Assembly (NCBI RefSeq): GCF_001425865.1
Contig: NZ_LMDS01000005.1
Coordinates: forward strand, 808,890 to 872,889
Length of the DNA: 64,000 nt
Direction: 5' to 3'
Origin: Rhizobacter sp. Root404
GTDB taxonomy: Bacteria > Pseudomonadota > Gammaproteobacteria > Burkholderiales > Burkholderiaceae_C
The notes under the pieces were generated by a model, which was not told the origin of the DNA, did no database searches, and was given only the letters and a program-made list of their open reading frames with translations. The position numbers and the translations under genes are program-made. How positions within the stretch are numbered: the stretch's first letter is position 1; each line of letters begins with the position of its first letter. Positions 23,162-31,165 of the stretch are shown piece after piece.

Positions 23162-24634
23162 TCAGATCGACGGTGGCGCCGCGGCGTCGACGCGCGGTGC
23201 GTCGTCGACCAGCCGGGCGAGGGTGCGCATGGCGCGCTCGAGCGTCTCGTCCCAGTGCTGGCCGCAGGTAAGCCGGATGTGGTGCTGGAACTCGGCGCGT
23301 GCCGAGAACATGGGCCCGGGGGCCAGGCTGATGCGGTGGGTCAGCGCGGCACGGTGCAGGGCCATCGCGTCGACACCGGCAGGCAGTTCGACCCAGACGA
23401 AGTAGCCGCCGGCCGGCCGCACCACTTTCGTCCCGTTGGGGAAGTTCCTGTTCACCGCGTCGAACAGGCTGTCGCGCTGCGCCTGCAGCGACAGGCGCAG
23501 GCTGCGCAGATGGCGGTCGTAACCGCCTTCCTGCAGGTACTCGGCCAGCGCCGCCTGGACCGGGATCGACCCCGTCAGGCTCGTCATCAGTTTCAGCCGT
23601 TCGACCTCGCGCGCCAGCCGGCCCGGCGCGGCCCAGCCGACGCGGTAGCCCGGCGCCAGGCACTTCGAGAACGACGAGCAGTGCAGAACCAGACCGCGGC
23701 GGTCGTAGGCCTTGGCCGGCAGCGGCGCCACCTTGCCTTCGTAGAGCTCCGCATAGACGTCGTCTTCGATCAGCGGCAAGTCGTGGCGGGCGAGCAGTTC
23801 GACCAGGTCGCGCTTCTTCGTCTCGGGCATCAGGCAGCCGAGCGGGTTCTGGAACGTCGTCATCAGCCAGCAGGCTTTGGGGCGGTAGAGCTCGATGACC
23901 TGCGCAAGCCGGCCGAGATCGATGCCCTCGCGCACATGGGTCGGCACTTCGATCGCGTGCAGGCCCAGGCGCTGCAGCGCCTGCAGCGCCACATAGAAGG
24001 TCGGCGACTCGACCACCACCGCATCACCCGGCCTCGCCACCGCGTTCAGACACAGGTTCAGCGCTTCCATCGCGCCGTGGGTCAACACGATCTCGTCGGT
24101 GGGCACGGCCATGCCCTGACGCAGATAGCGTTTGGCAATCTCGCGCTTGAGGCGCAGGTTGCCCGGCGGCAGGTCCTCCACCATGTTCCAGGGTTCGAGA
24201 CGCCGTGTACTCGAGACCAGCGCGCGCCGCAGTCGATCGAGAGGAAACAGGGTGGGGCTCAGGAACGCGGAACCGAAGGGCACGATGTCGCGAGCGCGCG
24301 CGGCGCCCAGACACGCGTAGACCAAGTCGTTGACCGCGACGGGCTGGGATCCGGACTGCGGCTCCGTGGTCTGCGGCTCGGCCAGCAGGACGCCGCTGGC
24401 ACGGGCGGCGACGAAGTAACCCGACCGGGGCGCCGCGCGGACCAGGCCACGAGACTCGAGCAGGTAATAGGCCTGGAACACCGTGCTCGCGCTGACGCCC
24501 CGACTTGAACGCGCCTGGCGCACGGAAGGCAGGCGATCCCCGGGACGCAGCACCCCCGCAGCGATCTGTTGTTCGATCTCGCGAGCCAGCAGTTCGTACC
24601 TCGCAACGGAGGCGGAGGTTGGAGAAGTGGGCAT
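23162..24634 (-). CDS. MocR-type GntR/aminotransferase transcription regulator
   Basis: A 490-residue protein of the MocR/PdxR family. Residues 8-80 are a GntR winged helix (YELLAREIEQQIAAGVLRPG, then SASTVFQAYYLLESRGLV); the rest is a fold-type I aminotransferase-like domain with the PLP lysine in HCSSFSKCLAPGYRVGW, and ESPTFYVALQALQRL and PLIEDDVYAELY. The aminotransferase part usually senses an amine or PLP rather than catalysing. The start at 24634 (MPTSPTSASVARYELL) is chosen because the domain begins at once; the upstream extension is Arg-rich shadow sequence. The target is unknown, since the divergent neighbour is a broken sensor gene. Confidence 0.9.
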   Translation of the reverse strand: MPTSPTSASVARYELLAREIEQQIAAGVLRPGDRLPSVRQARSSRGVSASTVFQAYYLLESRGLVRAAPRSGYFVAARASGVLLAEPQTTEPQSGSQPVAVNDLVYACLGAARARDIVPFGSAFLSPTLFPLDRLRRALVSSTRRLEPWNMVEDLPPGNLRLKREIAKRYLRQGMAVPTDEIVLTHGAMEALNLCLNAVARPGDAVVVESPTFYVALQALQRLGLHAIEVPTHVREGIDLGRLAQVIELYRPKACWLMTTFQNPLGCLMPETKKRDLVELLARHDLPLIEDDVYAELYEGKVAPLPAKAYDRRGLVLHCSSFSKCLAPGYRVGWAAPGRLAREVERLKLMTSLTGSIPVQAALAEYLQEGGYDRHLRSLRLSLQAQRDSLFDAVNRNFPNGTKVVRPAGGYFVWVELPAGVDAMALHRAALTHRISLAPGPMFSARAEFQHHIRLTCGQHWDETLERAMRTLARLVDDAPRVDAAAPPSI

Positions 24635-24711
24635 GGTGGCAGCACCGCGCCTCCATCCATCCGCTGGCAGCGTAGGGGAGCGTTGTCCAAGTCTACAGGC
24701 TGAGCGTCCCG

Positions 24712-25402
24712 ATGCAAGCTGGCTTTGGCGTGGGCCGATCCTTGCGCGGCGGCATGGCGATCGGCTCGCTGACCGTGGCATCCGGCGAAGGCGATTGTTT
24801 CGATCGCGACATGGTGCTCATCCTTGCCGAGATCGCCGGGCAGGCCTCGTTCGCGCTCGACAATCTCGAGCGGGAGCGTGCACGCCTGGAGGCCGCGCGG
24901 CAGGCGCAGCAGTCGAACGAGCGGTTCATGGTCGCCTTGGAGACCCTGCCGATCTCCGCGTGATCTTCGCGCTCGACAAGGGCGGCACTCGGGCGCCCGT
25001 TCTGGCTGTCAACGCAGCATTCTGCGACCTGTTCGGCGTCCACAAGGAGAAGCTCCTCGGACGGTCCTTGCCCGACAACGGCATCGTCCTGCCCGCAACG
25101 AGCCGTGAGGATCTCTTCATGCCGGTCGTGGAAGGGGGGCGGTCAAGAACCGCGAGATCAGGATCTGGCGTCCCGATGGTCGCGGGGTCACCCTGCTGGT
25201 CAGCGTTCAACCCCTGGAATTCCAGGGCCGCCGCTCGGAGCTGGCGACGGCCATCGACGTCAGCGACCTCCACGAGCGCGAGCGCCGTCTCGCCGGCGTC
25301 CTGGATTCCACGCTCGATCCGGCGATCACGATTGACCACCGAGCAGCGCATCGTGATCTACAACGAGGCTGCCGCGCTCACGTTCGGCTATGCACCGAAG
25401 GG
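24712..25402 (+). pseudogene. Decayed GAF/PAS sensor protein
   Basis: Conserved sensor sequence survives but switches frame several times. The first frame (24712-24963) gives the end of a GAF domain (RGGMAIGSLTVASGEGDCFD, ISFALDNLERERA-like helix) and stops; a second frame carries a PAS segment (VNAAFCDLFGVHKEKLLGRS); a third (about 25140-25325) continues it (LVSVQPLEFQGRR, AIDVSDLHERERRLAGVLDS); then the second frame returns with a new PAS start (RIVIYNEAAALTFGY). No frame covers a kinase or GGDEF output, and the sequence breaks into an unrelated fragment at about 25.4 kb. It marks the end of the GC-rich core-like DNA. Confidence 0.75.
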
Positions 25403-25670
25403 ATGCCTGCCGCGGCGCAGCGAGTACTGCTGCATCAGTTGCGGGCGTCGGGCGCTGTAGTTGCGTATCACGGAGACTTTGATTGGCCAGGAATACGAAT
25501 TGCCGGTCACGTAATCCGAATGCACGGCGCCATCCCGTGGCGAATGGGCAGTAGCGACTACGAGCAAGCAGTGGAATGCGCAGTCGGAAACGATGGCGGA
25601 AACTGGGGTCGCGGTTGCTGAAGAAGCAATAACCCAGCTCTTACTTCCTGACTTCGGCGGCGGGGCGTGA
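25403..25670 (+). pseudogene. C-terminal relic of a JetD-like DUF2399 protein
   Basis: The reading LLHQLRASGAVVAYHGDFDW followed by PGIRIAGHVI and PWRMGSSDYEQA is the DUF2399 toprim-like core, seen in type II JetD (TIGR02679), the nuclease subunit of Wadjet plasmid-defence systems. Just after SDYEQA the homology shifts to another frame, which continues WNAQSETMAETGVAVAEEA and ends ITQLLLPDFGGGA at a TGA (25668-25670), the expected C-terminal tail. The piece between is missing and the N-terminal half is absent, so this is a dead fragment. No JetA, JetB or JetC remains are seen nearby. Family assignment is from memory of the motif. Confidence 0.65.
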
Positions 25671-25789
25671 CGCGTTAGCGGCCCGAGCTGGGAGCCGTTG
25701 GCAGGCACAGCCAGGCACGTTGGCAACCAAAGCATGTTTCAACACAAGCAGCTGTTGTGACAAGTCGTCCCTGCTAACACTGGGCAGCT

Positions 25790-25893
25790 AAATCAACGAC
25801 TTACATGCGGTCCCCTGTCGCATCGCAAGTTTGGCAAGCCAAGATATCGGGTCTCGGCGATTTAATTTCTGCAACGTTCTAAGTCGTTGATTT
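25790..25893. repeat. 14-bp perfect inverted repeat in a gene-free stretch
   Basis: AAATCAACGACTTA (25790-25803) and TAAGTCGTTGATTT (25880-25893) are exact reverse complements 76 bases apart. The whole interval from 25671 to 25990 holds no supportable gene and is AT-richer than its surroundings. It lies between the JetD relic and the start of the accessory region, so it may be a recombinase core-and-arm site or an old element end; this is inference. A simple terminator is unlikely given the wide spacing. Confidence 0.5.
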
Positions 25894-25990
25894 GACTAGA
25901 CTTTTTCGGCTTTTCGAAATAGTACTCATCTCTGAGTCGTGACGCCATGTGCCCTGCGGGCGAAGGGCTCGTTTTCCCCTCCCGCAACCC

Positions 25991-26194
25991 TCAAGGCGGC
26001 GTGCCTGGCGCATTGTCATTCGCTGGCTCGACGCGCTGTCCGTTTACGAATGCAACGCCGTTCACCACCTCAATGAGCATGGGCCCGAACCTTCCCTCCC
26101 AAACGTACCGTTCTACCCCCTCTGCGTCGAGCGGCAATTGAGTCTGAGCGGTGTTTTGAAGCAGCAAATGCTCCTTTAGTAGGTGCGTTTTCAT
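25991..26194 (-). CDS. 67-aa protein behind a LexA box (putative SOS protein)
   Basis: A 67-residue protein (start MKTHLLKEHLLLQNTAQTQL; core RYVWEGRFGPMLIEV; then FVNGQRVEP). The compact, well-mixed composition and the beta-rich core look like a true small domain. A LexA operator lies nine bases before the ATG, so the gene should be repressed until DNA damage. No clear ribosome site precedes the ATG; translation may be leaderless-like or weak. No function is recognised; a role in the SOS response, for example as an inhibitor of division or a mutasome partner, is only a guess from regulation. Confidence 0.7.
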   Translation of the reverse strand: MKTHLLKEHLLLQNTAQTQLPLDAEGVERYVWEGRFGPMLIEVVNGVAFVNGQRVEPANDNAPGTPP

Positions 26195-26200
26195 GTGCGA

Positions 26201-26222
26201 ATACTGTATGTAACAACAGTAT
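26201..26222 (-). promoter_or_regulatory. LexA operator upstream of the 67-aa gene
   Basis: CTGTATGTAACAACAG (26204-26219), flanked by ATA and TATA, fits the CTG-N10-CAG LexA pattern with one imperfect half (ACAACAG against ATACAG). It sits nine bases before the ATG of the minus-strand gene. To its right is the dnaE2 relic, so this operator is not in front of any intact plus-strand gene. Confidence 0.75.
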
Positions 26223-26280
26223 AGACGAGTGCGTGTCCGAGAAGACTCCGACCCTGAGAGGAGTCGCTCGAGCCACCCGG

Positions 26281-26390
26281 TTGCGGGCGAGGCCTGTGCG
26301 TGCGACGGGCGTCGTTGCTGGTGAGTTCGCTAGGCCCCAGTCGACTTGGAACTGCGCACCGACGAGGAGCTTGAGGTCTTGAGTCAGCGG
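26281..26390 (-). pseudogene. Relic of a dnaE2 N-terminal segment
   Basis: The minus strand encodes QDLKLLVGAQFQVDWGLANS, nearly the same as QDFKLLVGAQFQVDWGVATS in the intact dnaE2 of this window (residues about 60-80). Nucleotide similarity to 34288-34390 runs over about 105 bases and includes matching blocks such as CCCAGTCGAC and AGGAGCTTGA, with point changes throughout, so it is an old, diverged copy and not a recent duplication. Nothing else of dnaE2 remains. It lies about 60 bases from a LexA box, as expected for a former SOS mutasome cassette, and partly overlaps the tail of the next membrane-protein gene. Confidence 0.75.
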
Positions 26391-27316
26391 ATTCGCGCTG
26401 ACAAGCATTGCTGCCATTCGGGAGGCGGACACGCCGAGCACTGCGTCGTCCCTACGGGGCCGCGCCCTCCCATGCACGCGCCGCCGCAGTCCATGATGAG
26501 AGCGCCCGTGGTGTTGTCATGGACGGTGACTGGCCCATCACCTTCCGGATGACAACTCAACTCGACGTACTTTCCGCAGTACGTGACCTTGTCACAGTAC
26601 GGTGCATGGAATCCGCCCGAAGCTCGCGAGCGCAGGGATGGGTGGAGTTGGTCAATGCCAGCGGTGTCAGGTATCCGGCTCTCAAACCAGTTCCATGCGA
26701 CCCACATCGAGCAAGCGACGCACAACACGCCGAATAAAAGGTCAAACTGCGAACGTCGACTCGCGCCCGGACTATTGAGAGCTGGCGGTGGGCGTGAATG
26801 CGTGTGCCGAGCGACCACGGCGGCACCTCCGACCCCAAACATCAACCACAGCATCGCGCCTAAGAGCACCGGTGTCACCGCGGACTTGTGCCAGTTAGCC
26901 TGGGCGCCTTCCTGGACCATCTCCGCGATGGGAAAGAGCAACACTAGGACTGTCGCGTACCAGAGGTATGGCGCCCATCGCACTAGGCAAAGCAATCCAA
27001 TGCCGGTCAGCCCAAACGCAGCCGCCTGAACCCAGAGCCATCCGTCGGTCATGCCGGGGGCCAAGGCGTTGAACACAAGGGAGACCCCCAATGCGACCAA
27101 GCCCAGCGCGAACACGTAGTACATCGCACTCGTACTTGCGAATCGACTGACGAGAAAGACCGCCAGGGGAATCAGCAACAAGTTGAGCGCGCGAAGCGGA
27201 AAAGGGCCGGTGCCGCTATTGCAGACGATGATGGCAACGAGTATGAGCAGCGTTCCGCCCGTCATGGCGAAGCTGAGAGAACTGCGTAATCTGGTTGGCG
27301 CGGGAAAGATGTTCAT
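26384..27316 (-). CDS. Multi-pass membrane protein with Cys-rich C-terminal domain
   Basis: A 310-residue protein (start MNIFPAPTRLRSSLSF). Residues about 15-210 form six or seven hydrophobic segments (GGTLLILVAIIVCNSG, LNLLLIPLAVFLVS, YYVFALGLVALGVSLVF, LTGIGLLCLVRW, YATVLVLLFPIAEM, VLLGAMLWLMFGVGG, FDLLFGVLCVACSMWVAW). The last 90 residues are polar with nine or more Cys (CDKVTYCGKYVELSC, DCGGACMGG, CSACPPPEWQQC), probably a disulfide- or metal-bound domain. No family is recognised. The last bases overlap the dnaE2 relic, so the extreme C-terminus may have been rebuilt by that rearrangement. Confidence 0.7.
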   Translation of the reverse strand: MNIFPAPTRLRSSLSFAMTGGTLLILVAIIVCNSGTGPFPLRALNLLLIPLAVFLVSRFASTSAMYYVFALGLVALGVSLVFNALAPGMTDGWLWVQAAAFGLTGIGLLCLVRWAPYLWYATVLVLLFPIAEMVQEGAQANWHKSAVTPVLLGAMLWLMFGVGGAAVVARHTHSRPPPALNSPGASRRSQFDLLFGVLCVACSMWVAWNWFESRIPDTAGIDQLHPSLRSRASGGFHAPYCDKVTYCGKYVELSCHPEGDGPVTVHDNTTGALIMDCGGACMGGRGPVGTTQCSACPPPEWQQCLSARIR

Positions 27317-27339
27317 CCGCTTGAGTTGCGTTAACGGCA

Positions 27340-27726
27340 TCAAAGGCCGGGCCATCCGCCAGAGCGGCGCATTGCCGTCAGCACCATCTCCTTCGCCTCA
27401 TCGACGGACTGAGTGTCGCCCTTAACCCACGCATATGGCCATGGTGCTTCATCTTCCGGAAGCAAGTACTCGATGGAAATGCCATACATCGACGACGCCA
27501 TCAGCATGACAAGTTCAGGAGCGCGTTCGTCATCCTCGGCGCGCAGCCCGAGTTGATGCATATGCGTCATGCCGTAAGCACTCAGCGAGGAAGGTACGTC
27601 TCTGAGAGCACCAATGAGGGCGAGCATGGCTCCGTCATGGGGCTGGCGATGAATTGCCACCAGGAATCCGTTTGGACCGTAGAAATCGTTGATGGTCGTT
27701 CGACCGCTGAGCATCTCGACGTGCAT
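27340..27726 (-). CDS. Hypothetical protein, 128 aa
   Basis: A 128-residue soluble, acidic protein (contains NGFLVAIHRQPHDGAMLALI, YGMTHMHQLGLRAEDDERAP and a WVKGDTQSVDEAKEMVL end). No signal peptide, membrane segment or known motif is visible. It lies 23 bases upstream of the membrane-protein gene in the same direction and may share its transcript. An alternative start four codons later (MLSGRTT) is possible. Function unknown. Confidence 0.6.
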   Translation of the reverse strand: MHVEMLSGRTTINDFYGPNGFLVAIHRQPHDGAMLALIGALRDVPSSLSAYGMTHMHQLGLRAEDDERAPELVMLMASSMYGISIEYLLPEDEAPWPYAWVKGDTQSVDEAKEMVLTAMRRSGGWPGL

Positions 27727-27960
27727 GGGCGACGCATCGGCAATGCCGGAAGTGGAGCGAGAACTTCAACGATATCGCAGGCAGCGCACTGACTGCAGTT
27801 CAATTGCAAGGTTAGGGGTCCCAATTGCGCCCACTTGGACGGGGTCATTGGTGACTTCAGGCACCCTGGGTACCGAGGAAAGCACTGCAAATTGAGCCCG
27901 ACAATTAGCGTTTGCCGCTGCGTGTGGCGCATGTCACGGCACTCTTCGTAGTGCCAGCCG

Positions 27961-29547
27961 ATGGGCGCAAATCGCGTGATATACCTCGCGCCCATGCTGC
28001 GAGAATCACATTTCTTCGAGGATAGTTTTGAAAACTTGCTTCGCCGGGCGCAGGAGGCTGTCGCCGACCTCCGCTACGAGGATGCGCTGACCCAAGTCCT
28101 GCATGCATTGAAGTTGGCCGAAGACGCCGGCGATGACTTGCAACAGTCCCGGGCGCACGCCAAACACTCTCGCATTCTGTCGCGACTAAGCCTGTATGCC
28201 GAAGCGGTGTCTGCTGCGTACTCGGCGCTTCGGTTCGCGGGAAATGACCCGGCCCAAGGAGCTGACGCGCTGGGGGCGCTCGGGACTGCCAACCAGACGC
28301 TCACCCCGCCTGAGGGGCACTTCAAACACTACGACGAGATGTTGGCTAAGGCACGCCAAGCAGGTGATGCGAGTCTGGAGGCCAGCGCGGTTCGCGGGAT
28401 GTGCATCGCGAACCTCATGTCGCACCAGAAGCACTTTCACGAAGGCCGCGACAAGAACGACCCCGCGATGTTGAGCCATGCCAGCGAGGCTCTGAGACTT
28501 GCGCTCGAAGCGCTGAGAATTAGCCGCGATACGGGCGACGAGCGAAGTGCCTATTTAGGCCAGCACTTGCAGGTCGGTGCACTGATTGCAAGCGGCGACC
28601 TCGCGGCGGCTCGGGGCGTCAGCGAGCAGATGCTGGTGACGTCTTCGGCGACCGTATGGGTAGCCGAAAGCGGCTCGGACCGAGCTATAGCGCTAAAGCA
28701 TCTAGGTGACCTCGACATGCTGGACGGCCGTCTGGACGACGCCGAAAGCCGTATGACGCAAGCGCTGGCGATTTGCGAATCGCATCGGGACGTTCGCAAG
28801 GCGGCAGACTGCTTCACAGTTCTGTCTGACATCAGCGAGCGCAAGGGCGACTACAAAGCTGCACTGGAGTGGCAGCGACGTTCGTTCGATGCTTTCATGC
28901 AGTTCGCCTCTGCTTCGGCGCGTGCGCACGCGTCAGCAACTGCGGTCCGCGAAGGGGCTGAGCGCGCACGGGCCTTCGCAGCGTTGCAGCAGGAGCGCGC
29001 CGACCGGCTGGAGCACAGCAACCAGGAATTGGCCCTGGAGGCTAAGCGGCACGCGAGCGCCGCGCTTCAGGATGCACTCACCGGCATTGCCAACCGCCGC
29101 TGTCTGGACACCGAGCTTGCCGCGCTCATGAACGACCGTCGTGGCCGCGGGCGCTGCAGTCTGGCGCTGCTGGACATCGACCACTTCAAGTGGGTCAACG
29201 ACACGTTTCTGCACACGACCGGCGACAAGGTGCTGCGACGCATCGGCGCCGTCCTGCGAGAGTGCTCGCGGGAGAAGGATGTCGTTGCCCGTTTTGGCGG
29301 CGAGGAATTCGCAGTCATCTTCGTGGACATCGACCCGCTTGAGGTTGCAGGTGCTTGCGACCGCATCCGCCGAGCAATTGCCGATGTCGCGTGGTCAGAA
29401 GTCCAGCCCGACCTGACCGTCACGGTAAGCCTCGGCTTCGCGCACTTTGATGAGGCTGGAGGAGATGTCGACGAGCTCGTGAAGGTGGCCGACGGCAGGC
29501 TCTTTCAAGCGAAGCGCGCGGGGCGAAACCGAGCGGTCGGACCTTGA
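27961..29547 (+). CDS. TPR-repeat diguanylate cyclase
   Basis: A 528-residue cytosolic protein. Residues about 20-330 are tetratricopeptide-like helical repeats (DALTQVLHALKLAEDAGDD, SRILSRLSLYAEAVSAAYSA, LDDAESRMTQALAICESH, GDYKAALEWQRRSFDAF), then a coiled coil, then a GGDEF domain (about 370-525) with DALTGIANRRCLD, the metal region LDIDHFKWVNDTF and an intact FGGEEF motif. It should make c-di-GMP. The GGDEF C-terminus (ADGRLFQAKRAGRNR) is complete. The ATG at 27961 lacks a clear ribosome site; the ATG at 27994 (MLRESHFF) is an alternative. It is divergent from the 128-aa gene. Confidence 0.88.
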   Translation: MGANRVIYLAPMLRESHFFEDSFENLLRRAQEAVADLRYEDALTQVLHALKLAEDAGDDLQQSRAHAKHSRILSRLSLYAEAVSAAYSALRFAGNDPAQGADALGALGTANQTLTPPEGHFKHYDEMLAKARQAGDASLEASAVRGMCIANLMSHQKHFHEGRDKNDPAMLSHASEALRLALEALRISRDTGDERSAYLGQHLQVGALIASGDLAAARGVSEQMLVTSSATVWVAESGSDRAIALKHLGDLDMLDGRLDDAESRMTQALAICESHRDVRKAADCFTVLSDISERKGDYKAALEWQRRSFDAFMQFASASARAHASATAVREGAERARAFAALQQERADRLEHSNQELALEAKRHASAALQDALTGIANRRCLDTELAALMNDRRGRGRCSLALLDIDHFKWVNDTFLHTTGDKVLRRIGAVLRECSREKDVVARFGGEEFAVIFVDIDPLEVAGACDRIRRAIADVAWSEVQPDLTVTVSLGFAHFDEAGGDVDELVKVADGRLFQAKRAGRNRAVGP

Positions 29548-29685
29548 CCCGTAGTCAATCGGTTGCGAAGAGCGCCGCTGCTCGTGGCTAGCGGCACTGT
29601 CTGCGCAGATATCCAGTGATTCTTCTCAGTCGCACAGCCGTACCTCTGTGATTTCGTCTGGCAGGCCGCCGGTTCTGTCGAAGTG

Positions 29686-30471
29686 TCACGGTCCCTGAAA
29701 CTGGGCAAAGTGCACTCGCCTCCATGCGTCAAAGCAGTCAACGTCCACGGTTCCCTTTTGCGTTCCCGCTTCAAGCCCGGCCAGGTACTCACCCGCACGC
29801 CGTCGCACGCGCGCGAGCGCCTGCGGTGACCCGTTTGCTTGGTAATAGGCTTTTAGGTAATCGCGCAGCTCATTGGCGTACCCGTCGTGAACGGAGATGT
29901 GCCAAACCTTGTTAGGTAACGTCTTCTCGACCCATCTTCGCGCCGCACCACCGGTCCTTGACCCCTCGATGAACTCGACTAGCGCCCAACATTCACCAAG
30001 AAAGGCCGAGACGTCGCCGCTCACCAGCTCCGGCCACCGCCGGTAGGCGGTGGCATCGCCAACCCGTCGCGACGCCAGTTTCGACAGCCTGCGCTCGCGT
30101 AGCGCGATGGCTCGCTCCTGAGCCCATGTCAAGCGCGGCTTAGCGCGGGCCAATCCCGCGGTTCCGGGCACCGAGAAGGTATCGACGGGCTGCTCGTTCT
30201 CCTGCAGCCATGCAGGCATTGGACCGAGCACCCCGTCGCTCGAGACAGTCATCACGAAGTCGATGTCTGGCCGAACGCTGTAGGCGGCCGCCAATTCTTC
30301 GCATTGATGCTCAGCCTCCTGTGGATTTCCTGCTAACCAGAATCCAGCAAGATGCTCGTCTTCGTTGCGCGAGAAACCTCGGCTTCGCTGGCGCATTCCA
30401 ACGATAGCTTCGCGGGTCTGCGCCGACTTTCGAATGATGATGCCGTACTGGCTCGGTAATTGAATGCTCAT
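29686..30471 (-). CDS. Hypothetical protein, 261 aa, coupled to SirB2 gene
   Basis: A 261-residue soluble protein, start MSIQLPSQYGIIIRKSAQTR, with a variable middle and a helical, Arg- and Ala-rich C-terminus (KTLPNKVWHISVHDGYANEL, ARVRRRAGEYLAGLEAG). No known domain is seen. The start is set by the overlap with the stop of the upstream SirB2-family gene (ATGA), which implies translational coupling with a membrane protein. Function unknown. Confidence 0.65.
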   Translation of the reverse strand: MSIQLPSQYGIIIRKSAQTREAIVGMRQRSRGFSRNEDEHLAGFWLAGNPQEAEHQCEELAAAYSVRPDIDFVMTVSSDGVLGPMPAWLQENEQPVDTFSVPGTAGLARAKPRLTWAQERAIALRERRLSKLASRRVGDATAYRRWPELVSGDVSAFLGECWALVEFIEGSRTGGAARRWVEKTLPNKVWHISVHDGYANELRDYLKAYYQANGSPQALARVRRRAGEYLAGLEAGTQKGTVDVDCFDAWRRVHFAQFQGP

Positions 30472-30872
30472 GGCACGTACGCCCCTAGCAGCGCAAACAC
30501 GCCCTTTGGGCTTTTCGTAATGGCGACAGACACAATCCAGGACGCCGTCGCGAGCGCGCCCGCAAACGCCGTGACTCGAATGCCTCTGCTGTACTGCTGT
30601 TTCAGCGCTACAACCCCGAGAGCGACATACAGAACCAACCCCAGAAGTTTGGCGAGCAGCCAAGGTGTCGCGGCGGGATTCAAACGAGCAGTCCACGCAA
30701 GTGTCACGGCGGACGCGAGCAGGACCGTGTCGACGATTTGCGGCAGAGCCTTTGCAGTTCGTCGCTGCACCCACTCAGCTCCCGCAAGGGATGCAATTCC
30801 TCTCGCGAAAAAGCCGGTCAGTGAGAGCGCGACGGCGGTCTGATGCACGAGCTTGACGGCTAAATAGTCCAT
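30468..30872 (-). CDS. SirB2 family membrane protein (copy 1)
   Basis: A 134-residue integral membrane protein with four hydrophobic segments, of the SirB2/YbaN-type 'invasion gene expression up-regulator' family: start YLAVKLVHQTAVALSLTGFF, then the conserved R-G motif FFARGIASL, PQIVDTVLLASAVTLAW, WLLAKLLGLVLYVALGVVAL. The family's molecular role is unclear. A second copy (39980-40375) is about two thirds identical by eye. This copy is followed, with a four-base overlap, by the 261-aa gene. Confidence 0.88.
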   Translation of the reverse strand: MDYLAVKLVHQTAVALSLTGFFARGIASLAGAEWVQRRTAKALPQIVDTVLLASAVTLAWTARLNPAATPWLLAKLLGLVLYVALGVVALKQQYSRGIRVTAFAGALATASWIVSVAITKSPKGVFALLGAYVP

Positions 30873-30897
30873 TCGCCTCCAGTGCTACGCCTAGGCT

Positions 30898-31146
30898 TCA
30901 TTCTCGTTTCGGATTGGATACGAGCAGCGCCACAGCCTTCCGAGCCGCAGGCGCTGCCACTAGGACCACAGGGAAGGCGAACAGCCACGCCGTCAGCCCC
31001 GCGCCGAGCTACAGATAGCCCTCTTCGAACCCCACGGCCCGGTAAGTCGAGATGCCGGAGACTAGCAGCGACATGAGACGGGAAGGATTCAGGGCGAACA
31101 ACGTCGGCGCGAATTCGGCAGGAAACTTCCGAGCCTCTTCGGTCAT
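30898..31146 (-). pseudogene. DUF2798 family membrane protein with in-frame stop
   Basis: The frame reads MTEEARKFPAEFAPTLFALN, then SLLVSGISTYRAVGFEEGYL, a TAG, and continues LGAGLTAWLFAFPVVLVAAP ending near SNPKRE at a TGA. This is the two-helix DUF2798 pattern with the TAG (31009-31011) where the family often has Trp (TGG), so one base change explains it. Both halves remain conserved, so the mutation is recent or the stop is read through. The first half alone would be one membrane helix. Confidence 0.65.
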
Positions 31147-31165
31147 CCAGAAACCATCGTGCGGT

